A stretch of 64,000 nucleotides of DNA, taken from NCBI RefSeq assembly GCF_014650175.1, contig NZ_BMUL01000012.1, positions 1 through 64,000 of the forward strand, read 5' to 3'. Positions 24,109 to 34,183 of the stretch are shown here, piece by piece (positions within the stretch are counted from its first letter, which is position 1; each line of letters opens with the position of its first letter). The position numbers and the translations under genes are program-made. This stretch comes from Streptomyces termitum (GTDB taxonomy: Bacteria > Actinomycetota > Actinomycetes > Streptomycetales > Streptomycetaceae). The notes under the pieces are model-generated. The model made no database searches and was not told where the DNA came from. It saw only the letters and a program-made list of their open reading frames with translations.

Positions 24109-27000
24109 GTGGAACCGACCGTCCTCGGCGCCCGCATCGCATCCGCCGCGATCGGCCCGATCCTCAAGAAACTGCTGGTCAGCGAAGTGCCGGGAGCGGG
24201 CCTCACCGGCGCCGCCCGCCCCGTACGGCTCTCCGCCCTCCTCTCCTTCCGCCGCGAGCCGCCCGCCCTCGCCGAGAAGGACGTCCGCCGGCTCGCCGCC
24301 ACCCTCGTCGACCGCACCTGCGAAGGCCCCGGCGAACCCCTCTTCCCCGCCGACGAGACCGAGGCCGTCACCGACGCCCTCGCCGCCACCCTGCTCGCCC
24401 TCGGCGAGCTGGACATGGACGACGCCCAGGCCGTCCACTTCGGCCCCCGCGCCCTCGCCGACCGGCTGCGCTCCGCCGCCCCCGCCCCCGACGGCCTCTC
24501 CGGCGACTCCCTCCACTACCTGGAGACCGCCGTCGAGGAGTCCTGCCGCCACCTCCTCGACCACTTCACCCGCCGCCCCTCCTTCGTCCCCCGCACCCTC
24601 GTCGAGCAGTCCCGGCGCCAGGCCGACCTGGCCGCCGCGGTCGGCGGGCTGGCGGCGGCCCACCCCGGCACCCCCGTCCGGGACGCGGAGTTCGAGCGCC
24701 GCTACCTGGCCCACCTGACGCGGCGGCACGGCCGCCTCACCCTCTACGGCGTCGACCTCCAGAACCCCGAGGAGGAGTGGCCGCTCGACGTCGCCTACCT
24801 CTCCCTGGAGGCGACGGGCGAGCCCCGCGGCCCCCACGCCGACCCCCAGGACCGCCCCTCCCTCCGCGCCGACCTGGCCCCCGCCGCCCACGACCGCGTC
24901 CTCCTCCGGGGCCAGGCGGGCTCCGGCAAGACGACCCTCGTCCAGTGGCTGACGGTCTCCGCCTGCTCCCCCGCCACCGCCCCCGGGACGGCGTACCTGC
25001 GCGGACGCGTCCCCTTCGTCCTGCCGCTGCGCGCCCTCGCCCGGCACGGCGAGCGCCTCCCCGACGCCGAGCGCCTCCTCGCCGCCGCCGGCTGCCCGCT
25101 CACCCCGCCCCCCGGCTGGGCCGACCGCGTCCTCGCCGCCGGCCGGGGCCTCGTCCTCGTCGACGGCATCGACGAGATCCCCGAGACCGAGCGCGACCGG
25201 GCCCGCGACTGGCTGCGCGGCCTGCTCGACGCGTACGGCGACGGCAACCGCTGGCTCGTCACCTCCCGCCCCACCGCCGTCCGCGACGACTGGCTGGCCC
25301 GTGACGGCTTCACCGAACTGACCCTCTCCCCCATGTCCCCCGCCGAGGTCGCCACCTTCGTCCGCCGCTGGCACCGCGCGGCCGGCCCCGACGCCGCCCC
25401 GTACGAGCAGCGGCTCCTCGACTCCCTCCGCACCGCCGAGCACGTCGCCCAGCTCGCCACCAACCCCCTCATGTGCGGCCTGATCTGCGCCCTCCACCGC
25501 GACCGGCGCGGCTACCTCCCGTACGGCCGCAAACCCCTCTACGACGCGGCCCTCTCCATGCTGCTCACCCGCCGCGACCGCGAGCGCGGCATGGGCGCCC
25601 CGTACGGGATCACCCTGGAGGAGGCCCCGCAGATCCAGCTCGTGCAGCGCCTGGCGTACTGGCTGACGCTCAACGACCGCTTCGTCATGGACCGCGGGCA
25701 CGCCGAGTCCCTGGTCGCCGAGGCCCTCCCCGCGCTGGGCCTCCCCGGCCACACCCCGCGCCAGGTCTTCACCCACCTGCTGCACCGCAGCGGCCTGCTG
25801 CGCGAGCCCACCGCCGACACCGTCGACTTCGTCCACCGCACCTTCCAGGACCACCTGGCGGCGAAGGCCCTCGTGGACCGCTGGGACATCGGCGTCCTCG
25901 TCCGCCACGCGACCGACGACCGCTGGGAGGACGTGCTGCGCATGGCCGTCGGCCACGCCCGCCCCCGCGAGGCCGCGGAGATCCTGCGCGAACTGCTGCG
26001 CGCGGCGGACGCCGCCGCCGACCGCCCGGCCCACCTCCGCCTGGTCCTCCTCGCGGCGACCGCCCTGGGCCACGCCACGGAGGTCGCCCAGGAGGTACGG
26101 GAGGAGATCACGCGGCGTACGGGGGAGATCATCCCGCCCCGGGACCCGGACGAGGCCCGCGAGCTGGCCTCCGTCGGCCGGATGGTCCTGGACCTGCTGC
26201 CGGGCCCGGAGGGGCTGACCGACCGGGAGGCCGAGATGGTGGTGGTCACCGCGAGCCACGTCACGGTCGACGCGGCCGTCCCCTACCTCGCGCGCTTCGC
26301 CCGCCACCCGTCCCTCGACGTCCGGGCCCAGCTCGTCTGGGCCTGGCAGCGCTTCGAGCCCCGCCCGTACGCGGAGGAGGTCGTCGCCGCCCTCGACCCG
26401 GCGGACCTGCGCTACATCGTCACCGACGACGAGCGGGCGGACGAACTCCTCCGCCTGGGCCTGGCGCCCCGGCTGCTCCAGATCGACGAGCAGGTCGGCG
26501 ACGCGCGCACGGCGGCGCTGCTGGAGCGCTGCGACCTGACGACGCTGGCCGTCGAACGGTTCCCGCGCGCGGCCCTGCGGCGGCAGGAGGGGCTCGCCTC
26601 CCTCTCCCTGATGCTGCCGCCCGGACTGCCGTGGAAGCTCTCCGACCTGCCCCCGGCGCCGCTGCGCGAGCTGTACGTCAGCACCCTCCCCGACGACGGC
26701 CTCGACGGCCTCGACCGCTACCCGGACCTGCGCCACCTCGCCGTGTGGCAGCCCGGGGACTACTGGCGGACGCTGGCCGGCCTGACCGGCCTCGTCTCCC
26801 TGGCGGTGGAGCCGGACGTGCTCCGCTCCTGCCCGCCCGGGGTCGTCCTGCCGTCGGTGACGACCCTCCACCTCCGCCAGGTGCCCACCTGGATCCCCCT
26901 GGAGCGGATCTTCCCCCGGCTCCGGAAGGTCGTCGGGCTCCGCTCGCCGCTCCCGGGCGCCGAGCACCTACCCCCGCACGTGGAGGTCGTGGAGCGCTGA
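24109..27000 (+). CDS. NACHT-domain STAND NTPase (NLR-like, probable anti-phage protein)
   Basis: 963 residues from GTG 24109; GGGGGG lies just upstream at 24097-24102. Residues 1-230 are a helical N-terminal domain, probably one of the NACHT N-terminal helical (NNH) types. The NACHT ATPase follows: Walker A GQAGSGKTT (268-276), Walker B LVLVDGIDE (348-356) and sensor WLVTSRPT (382-389). The winged-helix part has LATNPLMCGLICALHRDRRGYLP and VDFVHRTFQDHLAAKAL. The C-terminus ends in leucine-rich-repeat-like blocks (LRELYVSTLP, LRHLAVWQP, LVSLAVEP). Bacterial NACHT proteins of this shape defend against phage by sensing infection and oligomerising. No separate effector or toxin gene is adjacent. 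It stands alone before clpC. Confidence 0.88.
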   Translation: MEPTVLGARIASAAIGPILKKLLVSEVPGAGLTGAARPVRLSALLSFRREPPALAEKDVRRLAATLVDRTCEGPGEPLFPADETEAVTDALAATLLALGELDMDDAQAVHFGPRALADRLRSAAPAPDGLSGDSLHYLETAVEESCRHLLDHFTRRPSFVPRTLVEQSRRQADLAAAVGGLAAAHPGTPVRDAEFERRYLAHLTRRHGRLTLYGVDLQNPEEEWPLDVAYLSLEATGEPRGPHADPQDRPSLRADLAPAAHDRVLLRGQAGSGKTTLVQWLTVSACSPATAPGTAYLRGRVPFVLPLRALARHGERLPDAERLLAAAGCPLTPPPGWADRVLAAGRGLVLVDGIDEIPETERDRARDWLRGLLDAYGDGNRWLVTSRPTAVRDDWLARDGFTELTLSPMSPAEVATFVRRWHRAAGPDAAPYEQRLLDSLRTAEHVAQLATNPLMCGLICALHRDRRGYLPYGRKPLYDAALSMLLTRRDRERGMGAPYGITLEEAPQIQLVQRLAYWLTLNDRFVMDRGHAESLVAEALPALGLPGHTPRQVFTHLLHRSGLLREPTADTVDFVHRTFQDHLAAKALVDRWDIGVLVRHATDDRWEDVLRMAVGHARPREAAEILRELLRAADAAADRPAHLRLVLLAATALGHATEVAQEVREEITRRTGEIIPPRDPDEARELASVGRMVLDLLPGPEGLTDREAEMVVVTASHVTVDAAVPYLARFARHPSLDVRAQLVWAWQRFEPRPYAEEVVAALDPADLRYIVTDDERADELLRLGLAPRLLQIDEQVGDARTAALLERCDLTTLAVERFPRAALRRQEGLASLSLMLPPGLPWKLSDLPPAPLRELYVSTLPDDGLDGLDRYPDLRHLAVWQPGDYWRTLAGLTGLVSLAVEPDVLRSCPPGVVLPSVTTLHLRQVPTWIPLERIFPRLRKVVGLRSPLPGAEHLPPHVEVVER

Positions 27001-27018
27001 GGAGCCGGAAACCGGAAA

Positions 27019-27060
27019 AAGGGGCGGCCCCGGAACCACCAGGTTCCGGGGCCGCCCCTT
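27019..27060. terminator. Strong terminator between NACHT gene and clpC
   Basis: Perfect 19-bp stem with loop ACCA in the convergent gap. On the clpC side it is followed by TTTTT, making a classic intrinsic terminator; it can also stop the NACHT transcript. Confidence 0.9.
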
Positions 27061-27075
27061 CGGTGCGGCTGCCGC

Positions 27076-29595
<2,520 letters not shown>

Positions 29596-30068
29596 CGTTA
29601 ATCGCTCCTCAGAGCGGTCAGTCAGTTAGGGGTCGATCCCCTCCCTGTCCTTCCGCAGCTTAGTCCCGCAAGCGGGGACCGCTCATTCCAACTGCCGACA
29701 TCCGTCCGGATCACCCCCTTGTCCGCGGGGCGGTCCGCTGCCGAACAGTCGACAAATGCTCCAACTCGATGGTGCGAGACGATGTTCCCGCAGGCCAAGT
29801 AGTTACCCCCGCCTTGAGTACGCCTTCGGCGAACGTGAGACGGTCCGGCCGGACGAGTCACCCCTCTCCACTAGGAATGTCTTACCCGTATGGTCCGACA
29901 GTCCATGCGGCGCACCCGGGGTCCCTCCGCTACCAGCGAACACGTTCGCGTCGTCGAATGCGCGCGTACGCCTCATTACCGGACACCTCGGGTCTCCGGA
30001 CCGGAACGTTACGTCACCGCTCGCGGCCGGAGCCGTAACCTCCCCGGCCCCCCGGGAGTTCCCCGGAC
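29596..30068. other. Intergenic region, clpC / SCO3374-type gene (473 bp)
   Basis: Divergent promoters in a comparatively AT-richer stretch. For clpC the reverse strand shows TAAGCT (29657-29662) as a possible -10 and the ClgR-like box at 29821-29831. For the forward gene TAACCT near 30036 is a possible -10. I see no additional gene. Confidence 0.5.
29821..29831 (-). promoter_or_regulatory. ClgR-type box upstream of clpC
   Basis: Reverse strand CGC-CGAAG-GCG inside GTTCGCCGAAGGCGTAC fits the actinobacterial ClgR pattern CGCYNANRGCG at every defined position. ClgR is a known activator of clp genes in Streptomyces and Corynebacterium. It lies about 225 bp before the clpC start. Confidence 0.5.
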
Positions 30069-30665
30069 ATGGCCGCCACCGTCCCGTCCCCCCGCACGCC
30101 GCTCGACGGCGGCCGGGAGCTCGCGCTGTGGTACGAGCGGGAGCTGGGCTGGGCGGCGGTGCCGGGGCCGCCGGCGCGGCTGGTGACCGGGCTCAGGTTC
30201 GACGTCCTCGACCTGCCCGCGGCGGCCGGCCGGAGGGTGCTGCGCCGGGTGGGCGCGGCGACCGGGCCGGTGGCCCTGCGGGGGCGCCGGATGCGTTTCC
30301 TGGTGGCCGCCGGGAGCGCCGAGGAGCTGCCGGGCCTGCTGGAATGGCTGGAGTGGGGCGGGATCTCACTGGATCTCGCGGCGCTGGGCGCCGACGGCCG
30401 GATGACCGCTCCCCCGCCGCCGGGGCGGGGCGGATCCGGCGCGCCGGGTGCCGCCGTGTGGCTGCGGGCCCCCGAGCCGGGGCGGGAGGTCGAGTCCTCG
30501 CTGCCGGCCCCGCGGTCGGGGCCCTGGGGCCGTGCGGGGGCCCCGTGCCTGGCGCGCCTGGTGGCCGCGGCCGCGGTGGAGTGTCACCGGGCGCGACTGC
30601 TGGGCGTCCCGGCCCGCGGGCCGGCTGCCCGGCGGGGGGCGCCTCAGCGGTTCGCCTCCTCGTAG
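30069..30665 (+). CDS. SCO3374-family protein
   Basis: 198 residues. The family is named for an S. coelicolor protein in the same position beside lsr2. The first 60 residues (LDGGRELALWYERELGWAAVPGPPARLVTGLRFDVLDLP) resemble the start of the streptomycete primase-polymerase-like (bifunctional DNA primase N-terminal) fold, with no clear catalytic acidic triad. So it may be a degenerate member. The rest is Gly/Pro-rich and variable. Its 3' end overlaps the convergent lsr2 by 22 bp. The biochemical role is unknown. Confidence 0.75.
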   Translation: MAATVPSPRTPLDGGRELALWYERELGWAAVPGPPARLVTGLRFDVLDLPAAAGRRVLRRVGAATGPVALRGRRMRFLVAAGSAEELPGLLEWLEWGGISLDLAALGADGRMTAPPPPGRGGSGAPGAAVWLRAPEPGREVESSLPAPRSGPWGRAGAPCLARLVAAAAVECHRARLLGVPARGPAARRGAPQRFASS

Positions 30666-30982
30666 GCCGCCTTGACGTGCGCGGGGATGCGGCCGCGGTC
30701 GTTGACCTCGTGGCCGTTCTCCTTGGCCCACGCGCGCATCTTCGCCGTCTCCGGACCGCTGCCGGAAGCCGCGGCGCGGCCCTTTCCGCGGCCGGTGGCG
30801 GCACGGCCGCCGGTGCGGCGCCCGTTCGCGGTGTACGGCTCAAGAAGGCCGCGGAGCTTTTCCGCGTTGGCGGTGGTGAGGTCGATCTCGTAGGTCTTGC
30901 CGTCCAGCGCGAACGTCACGGTCTCGTCCGCCTCGACGCCGTCGAGGTCGTCGACAAGAAGGACCTGAACCTTCTGTGCCAC
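30644..30982 (-). CDS. lsr2: Nucleoid-associated xenogeneic silencer Lsr2
   Basis: 112 residues, the exact usual length. The N-terminal dimerisation domain is AQKVQVLLVDDLDGVEADETVTFALDGKTYEIDL. A Gly/Arg/Ala linker leads to the DNA-binding C-terminus (MRAWAKENGHEVNDRGRIPAHVKAAYEEANR), where the RGR turn enters the minor groove of AT-rich DNA. In Streptomyces it silences horizontally acquired and specialised-metabolite genes. The GTG start at 30982 follows AAAGGA; an upstream in-frame ATG is not supported. Its end overlaps the convergent SCO3374-type gene. Confidence 0.96.
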   Translation of the reverse strand: MAQKVQVLLVDDLDGVEADETVTFALDGKTYEIDLTTANAEKLRGLLEPYTANGRRTGGRAATGRGKGRAAASGSGPETAKMRAWAKENGHEVNDRGRIPAHVKAAYEEANR

Positions 30983-31159
30983 CGGATTTCCTTTCATCGA
31001 AAATGCAGTACGCGGAAAGGAAACCGCTTTTCCCGGCAAAACACAAACCCCTGGGAGAGGTTCAGATCCTCGGCATCGCGGGAAACGTGCGCGATTCGGA
31101 CATAGGGCTACGCTCGGCTTCCGTCCGGCTTCACCCCGGGGTTCCGCCGGGCTTCCCGG

Positions 31160-31669
31160 TCACAGGTGCAGAAGCATCCGGCTGTTGCCCAAGGTGTTCG
31201 GCTTCACCCGTTCGAGACCGAGGAACTCGGCGACGCCCTCGTCATAGGAACGGAGGAGCTCGCTGTAGACATCTCCGTCGACCGGGGTCTCGCCGATCTC
31301 GACGAAGCCGTGCTTCGCGAAGAAGTCCACTTCGAAGGTGAGACAGAAAACCCTGCGCACACCGAGCCAGCGGGCCGTCTGCAACAACTTCGCGAGCAGT
31401 TGATGGCCGACGCCGGCGCCCTTGAACTCGGGATCGACGGCGAGCGTGCGGACTTCCGCGAGGTCTTCCCACATGACGTGCAGGGCGCCGACTCCGACGA
31501 CCTCGGCGTCCTCGTCGCGTTCCGCGACCCAGAACTCCTGGATGTGCTCGTAAAGCGTCACCGTCGCCTTGTCGAGCAGGATCCCGCGGCGCACGTAGGG
31601 GTCGACCAGGCGCCGCACGGCGGCCACGTCGGAGGTACGGGCGCGGCGGACCGTGAGGGCTTTCGACAT
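31160..31669 (-). CDS. argA: Amino-acid N-acetyltransferase (N-acetylglutamate synthase type)
   Basis: 169 residues, a single GNAT domain of the short actinobacterial ArgA type (M. tuberculosis Rv2747 class). Motif A/B segments are VRTLAVDPEFKGAGVGHQLLAKLL and the acetyl-CoA loop GAGVG, followed by VFCLTFEVDFFAKHGFVEIGET. Such enzymes acetylate glutamate or glutamine at the start of arginine synthesis. The start has TACCGT ending 6 nt upstream (leaderless). The arg operon is not in the window. BlaI-type repressor gene lies 15 bp upstream on the same strand. Confidence 0.85.
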   Translation of the reverse strand: MSKALTVRRARTSDVAAVRRLVDPYVRRGILLDKATVTLYEHIQEFWVAERDEDAEVVGVGALHVMWEDLAEVRTLAVDPEFKGAGVGHQLLAKLLQTARWLGVRRVFCLTFEVDFFAKHGFVEIGETPVDGDVYSELLRSYDEGVAEFLGLERVKPNTLGNSRMLLHL

Positions 31670-31675
31670 GGGGGG

Positions 31676-31681
31676 ACGGTA
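31676..31681 (-). promoter_or_regulatory. -10 element, leaderless start at 31669
   Basis: TACCGT on the reverse strand, 6 nt before the ATG, immediately before the stop region of the upstream repressor gene. Confidence 0.5.
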
Positions 31682-31684
31682 TCG

Positions 31685-32098
31685 CTAGGAGGCGGCTTCT
31701 TCCGCGCCGCCCTCCTCCGGCGCGGCACTGAGCGGGGTGTCGCGCTGGACGATGCGGACGGCGTCGTTCAGGGCCTCGCGCTGTTCCGGGGACATCATCC
31801 CGAAGAAGGCGACCAGGGCGGCGGCGGGGTTGTCGCTGCGGGCCCACGCCTCGTTCATCAGCGCGGCCGAGTAGGCGGCGCGGGAGGAGACCGCCGTATA
31901 TCGATAGGCGCGGCCTTCCACTTCCCGGCGCACCCAGCCCTTCTGGTGGAGATTGTCCAGGACGGTCATGACGGTCGTGTAGGCGATGGAGCGTTCCTGC
32001 TGGAGGTCTTCCAGGACTTCCCGGACGGTCACCGGGCGGTTCCATTGCCAGACGCGCGTCATGACGGCGTCTTCGAGTTCTCCCAGGGGACGGGGCAC
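31685..32098 (-). CDS. BlaI/MecI/CopY-family transcriptional repressor
   Basis: 137 residues. The winged helix is at about 5-75 (LGELEDAVMTRVWQWNRPVTVREVLEDL, AYTTVMTVLDNLHQKGWVRREVEGRAYRY), followed by a helical dimerisation segment and a short acidic tail. Relatives repress beta-lactamase, copper or respiratory genes, and many are inactivated by an M56 protease. No M56 gene is adjacent. TAGGCT at 32105-32110 ends 6 nt before the GTG (leaderless). Confidence 0.9.
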   Translation of the reverse strand: MPRPLGELEDAVMTRVWQWNRPVTVREVLEDLQQERSIAYTTVMTVLDNLHQKGWVRREVEGRAYRYTAVSSRAAYSAALMNEAWARSDNPAAALVAFFGMMSPEQREALNDAVRIVQRDTPLSAAPEEGGAEEAAS

Positions 32099-32104
32099 GG
32101 GTTC

Positions 32105-32110
32105 AGCCTA
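32105..32110 (-). promoter_or_regulatory. -10 element, leaderless start at 32098
   Basis: TAGGCT on the reverse strand, 6 nt before the GTG. Confidence 0.5.
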
Positions 32111-32223
32111 GTGCGAGAAGCGGCGGATAACGCCTATTGATGGGTGAAAGGGGGCGGAACGCGCCGCAGATCTTTCTCGCACCTTCCCCGATCGGTCACG
32201 CAGTGACCACACGCGACGACAAA

Positions 32224-32251
32224 AGGCGCACGACCGTGCGGTCGTGCGCCT
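32224..32251 (-). terminator. Intrinsic terminator of the 58-residue gene
   Basis: Perfect 13-bp stem AGGCGCACGACCG / CGGTCGTGCGCCT with a tight TG turn. On the reverse strand it is followed by TTTTGT. It starts 18 nt after the stop of the small gene. Confidence 0.85.
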
Positions 32252-32269
32252 GCCGGGGAGCCGCGGACG

Positions 32270-32446
32270 CTACGCGGCGGGGCCGTCGCCCTGGCGGGTG
32301 CTCTCCGCGCGGGCCAGGGCCGCGTCGACGGCGGCGTCCTCCTTGGCCTTGTTGGGACCACCCTGGCTCTTGACGATCACCACGATGAGGCCGATGAAGA
32401 AGGCGGCCATCACGACCGGAGGCACAAGCGCGGATACGTATTCCAT
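32270..32446 (-). CDS. 58-residue single-helix membrane protein
   Basis: 58 residues from ATG 32446 to TAG 32270. MEYVSALVPPVVMAAFF opens the protein, a transmembrane helix spans about 8-25 (VPPVVMAAFFIGLIVVIV), and a charged Ala/Glu-rich cytoplasmic tail ends QGDGPAA. The gene is well bounded: a leaderless -10 (TACCCT, 32454-32459) 7 nt before the ATG and an intrinsic terminator after the stop. No function is known to me; single-helix proteins of this size often tune a larger membrane complex. Confidence 0.8.
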   Translation of the reverse strand: MEYVSALVPPVVMAAFFIGLIVVIVKSQGGPNKAKEDAAVDAALARAESTRQGDGPAA

Positions 32447-32453
32447 GGCGACC

Positions 32454-32459
32454 AGGGTA
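32454..32459 (-). promoter_or_regulatory. -10 element, leaderless start at 32446
   Basis: TACCCT on the reverse strand, 7 nt before the ATG. Confidence 0.6.
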
Positions 32460-32460
32460 G

Positions 32461-33063
32461 CTAGCCGGCGACCCGCTCTTCAGGCGGGGGCGGGGGGACC
32501 GGGCGGCGGCGTGGCGGGAAGACCTCGGAGGGCTTGGGGACCGGGCGCTCGGCCGGCGTCGGGGAGGGCGGGGTGGGGCGGGGCTCCTCGGCCGCCCGGC
32601 CGCCGGGGAGGGCGAGCAGGCGGGCCCGGGAGGCCGCCGGGGACGTCGGGCCGGCCTGGGAGACCCGGGCGAGGCGGGCGCGGACGGAGTGCTCGGCGAG
32701 GGCCTGGCAGCGGTCGAGCAGCCGGGCGGCGGCCGGGTTGCCGCGCAGGGCGCGCAGGGCGGCGAGGTCGTCGGCACCGGGGTCGTAACCGGCCGCCAGG
32801 GCGTCCTCCAGGAGCTCCAGGTAGCCGGGGAGGGCGGCGGGGAGGGCGGCGCGGTAGCGGACCAGGTCGTCGAGGAGGAAGGCGCGCAGCCGGCCGGCCT
32901 CGCGCACGGCCTCGTCCACGGAATCGGCCAGGCGCAGGGCGTCCCTGACGTCCTCGTCCGGGAGGGGGGCGGGGTGGAGGGCGTTGGCGAGGGCGCGTCG
33001 GAGCACACGCAGCTCGTCCGCGCTGAACGCCATGCCGCCGCGGGTTCCGTAGGGCGTGGGCAT
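32461..33063 (-). CDS. Conserved helical protein with Pro-rich C-terminus
   Basis: 200 residues from ATG 33063. MPTPYGTRGGMAFSADELRVLRRALANALHP opens a mostly helical Ala/Leu/Arg-rich domain (to about 140), then a Pro-rich disordered tail. I know it only as a conserved streptomycete protein of unknown function. TATCGT at 33070-33075 ends 6 nt before the ATG (leaderless), which favours 33063 over a later ATG at 33033. Its stop is only 14 bp before the small membrane protein start, but the latter has its own promoter. Confidence 0.75.
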   Translation of the reverse strand: MPTPYGTRGGMAFSADELRVLRRALANALHPAPLPDEDVRDALRLADSVDEAVREAGRLRAFLLDDLVRYRAALPAALPGYLELLEDALAAGYDPGADDLAALRALRGNPAAARLLDRCQALAEHSVRARLARVSQAGPTSPAASRARLLALPGGRAAEEPRPTPPSPTPAERPVPKPSEVFPPRRRPVPPPPPEERVAG

Positions 33064-33069
33064 GGACCG

Positions 33070-33075
33070 ACGATA
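33070..33075 (-). promoter_or_regulatory. -10 element, leaderless start at 33063
   Basis: TATCGT on the reverse strand, 6 nt before the ATG. Confidence 0.45.
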
Positions 33076-33320
33076 CGTGCTAATCGGACAAAGTTCGCTT
33101 AGCGATCTTTCGGCGCGTCGCCGCGCTCCCACCCCTCCCACCTGCGCTTCCCACCCGCTCCGGGACGCCGTACGGACGGCACGGGCTCACCCGCCCGGCG
33201 GGGCGCGGACGCCCGGTGGGACACCGGCGGCCCGTGGGACGCGGACGGCCGGCGGGACGGCCGTCGTACGGCTCCGGCCGGCGGGTGCGACCGCGCGGGC
33301 CGGGCCCGTACGGCTCCGGT

Positions 33321-33353
33321 CCGGGCGGTCGCGTCCGGGCGGTCGCGTCCGGG
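33321..33353. repeat. Tandem 14-bp repeat
   Basis: CCGGGCGGTCGCGT at 33321-33334 and again at 33335-33348, then a partial third copy to 33353. Confidence 0.7.
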
Positions 33354-33376
33354 CCGGGGCCGTACGGCGGCGGGGG

Positions 33377-34183
33377 TCACATGCGGGAGACGTTCCGCTC
33401 GTAGACGAGGCGGAGGCCGATCAGGGTCAGCCAGGGCTCGTGCCGGTCGATCTCGGCCGAGTCCCGCAGGACCATCGGCGCGAGGCCGCCGGTGGCGATC
33501 ACCGTGACGGCCGACGGGTCGCCCTGCGGGCCGACCAGCTCGCGCTTCATCCGGGAGACGACGCCGTCGACCTGGCCCGCGTAGCCGAAGACGATGCCGG
33601 ACTGCATCGCCTCCACGGTGTTCTTGCCGATCACCCCGCGCGGCCGGACCAGCTCGATCTTGCGGAGCATCGCGCCCTTCACGCCGAGCGCCTCGACCGA
33701 GATCTCGATGCCCGGGGCGATCGCGCCGCCCGCGTACTCGCCGCGCGCGGTGACCGCGTCGTACGTGGTCGCCGTGCCGAAGTCGACCACGATCGCCGGG
33801 CCGCCGTAGAGCTCGACCGCCGCGACCGCGTTGATGATGCGGTCCGCGCCGACCTCCTTGGGGTTGTCCGTGAGGATCGGCACGCCCGTCTTCACGCCGG
33901 GCTCGACGAGGACCGCCGGCACGTCGCCGTAGTAGCGGCGGGTCACCTCGCGCAGCTCGTGCAGGACCGAGGGGACCGTCGCGCAGATGGCGATGCCCTC
34001 GATGCCGTCGCTCAGCTCGGCGCCGAGCAGCGGGTGCATGCCCATGAGGCCCTGGAGCAGGACCGCCATCTCGTCGGCGGTCCTGCTGGGGTCCGTGGAG
34101 ATCCGCCAGTGCTCGACGATCTCCTCGCCGTCGAAGAGGCCCAGGACCGTGTGCGTGTTGCCGACGTCGATGGTGAGCAGCAT
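33377..34183 (-). CDS. coaX: Type III pantothenate kinase
   Basis: 268 residues. It phosphorylates pantothenate, the first committed step of CoA synthesis, and needs a monovalent cation. The ASKHA fold shows MLLTIDVGNTHTVLG (D6), VGADRIINAVAAVELYG (GADR), and IVVDFGTATTYDAV (D134). The C-terminal motif ATGGLAP is also present. The ATG at 34183 overlaps the nadC stop (TGATG), making it the last gene of the five-gene DUF2520-panC-nadB-nadC-coaX operon. Its substrate comes from PanC three genes earlier. Confidence 0.96.
   Translation of the reverse strand: MLLTIDVGNTHTVLGLFDGEEIVEHWRISTDPSRTADEMAVLLQGLMGMHPLLGAELSDGIEGIAICATVPSVLHELREVTRRYYGDVPAVLVEPGVKTGVPILTDNPKEVGADRIINAVAAVELYGGPAIVVDFGTATTYDAVTARGEYAGGAIAPGIEISVEALGVKGAMLRKIELVRPRGVIGKNTVEAMQSGIVFGYAGQVDGVVSRMKRELVGPQGDPSAVTVIATGGLAPMVLRDSAEIDRHEPWLTLIGLRLVYERNVSRM

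Larger units (their letters stand above)
33064..33376. other. Intergenic region upstream of the 33063 gene / downstream of coaX (313 bp)
   Basis: Apart from the leaderless -10 of the 33063 gene, this holds no gene I can support. It is simple-sequence DNA: CCGTACGG or close variants at about 33168, 33265, 33306 and 33360, GTACGGCTCCGG twice, and tandem 14-bp copies at 33321-33353. It follows the coaX stop and may contain the operon's transcription end. Confidence 0.5.

Noticed and set aside
33099..33380. Frames through the coaX downstream repeats
   Set aside because: Composition follows the DNA repeats, with no start signal and no family resemblance.
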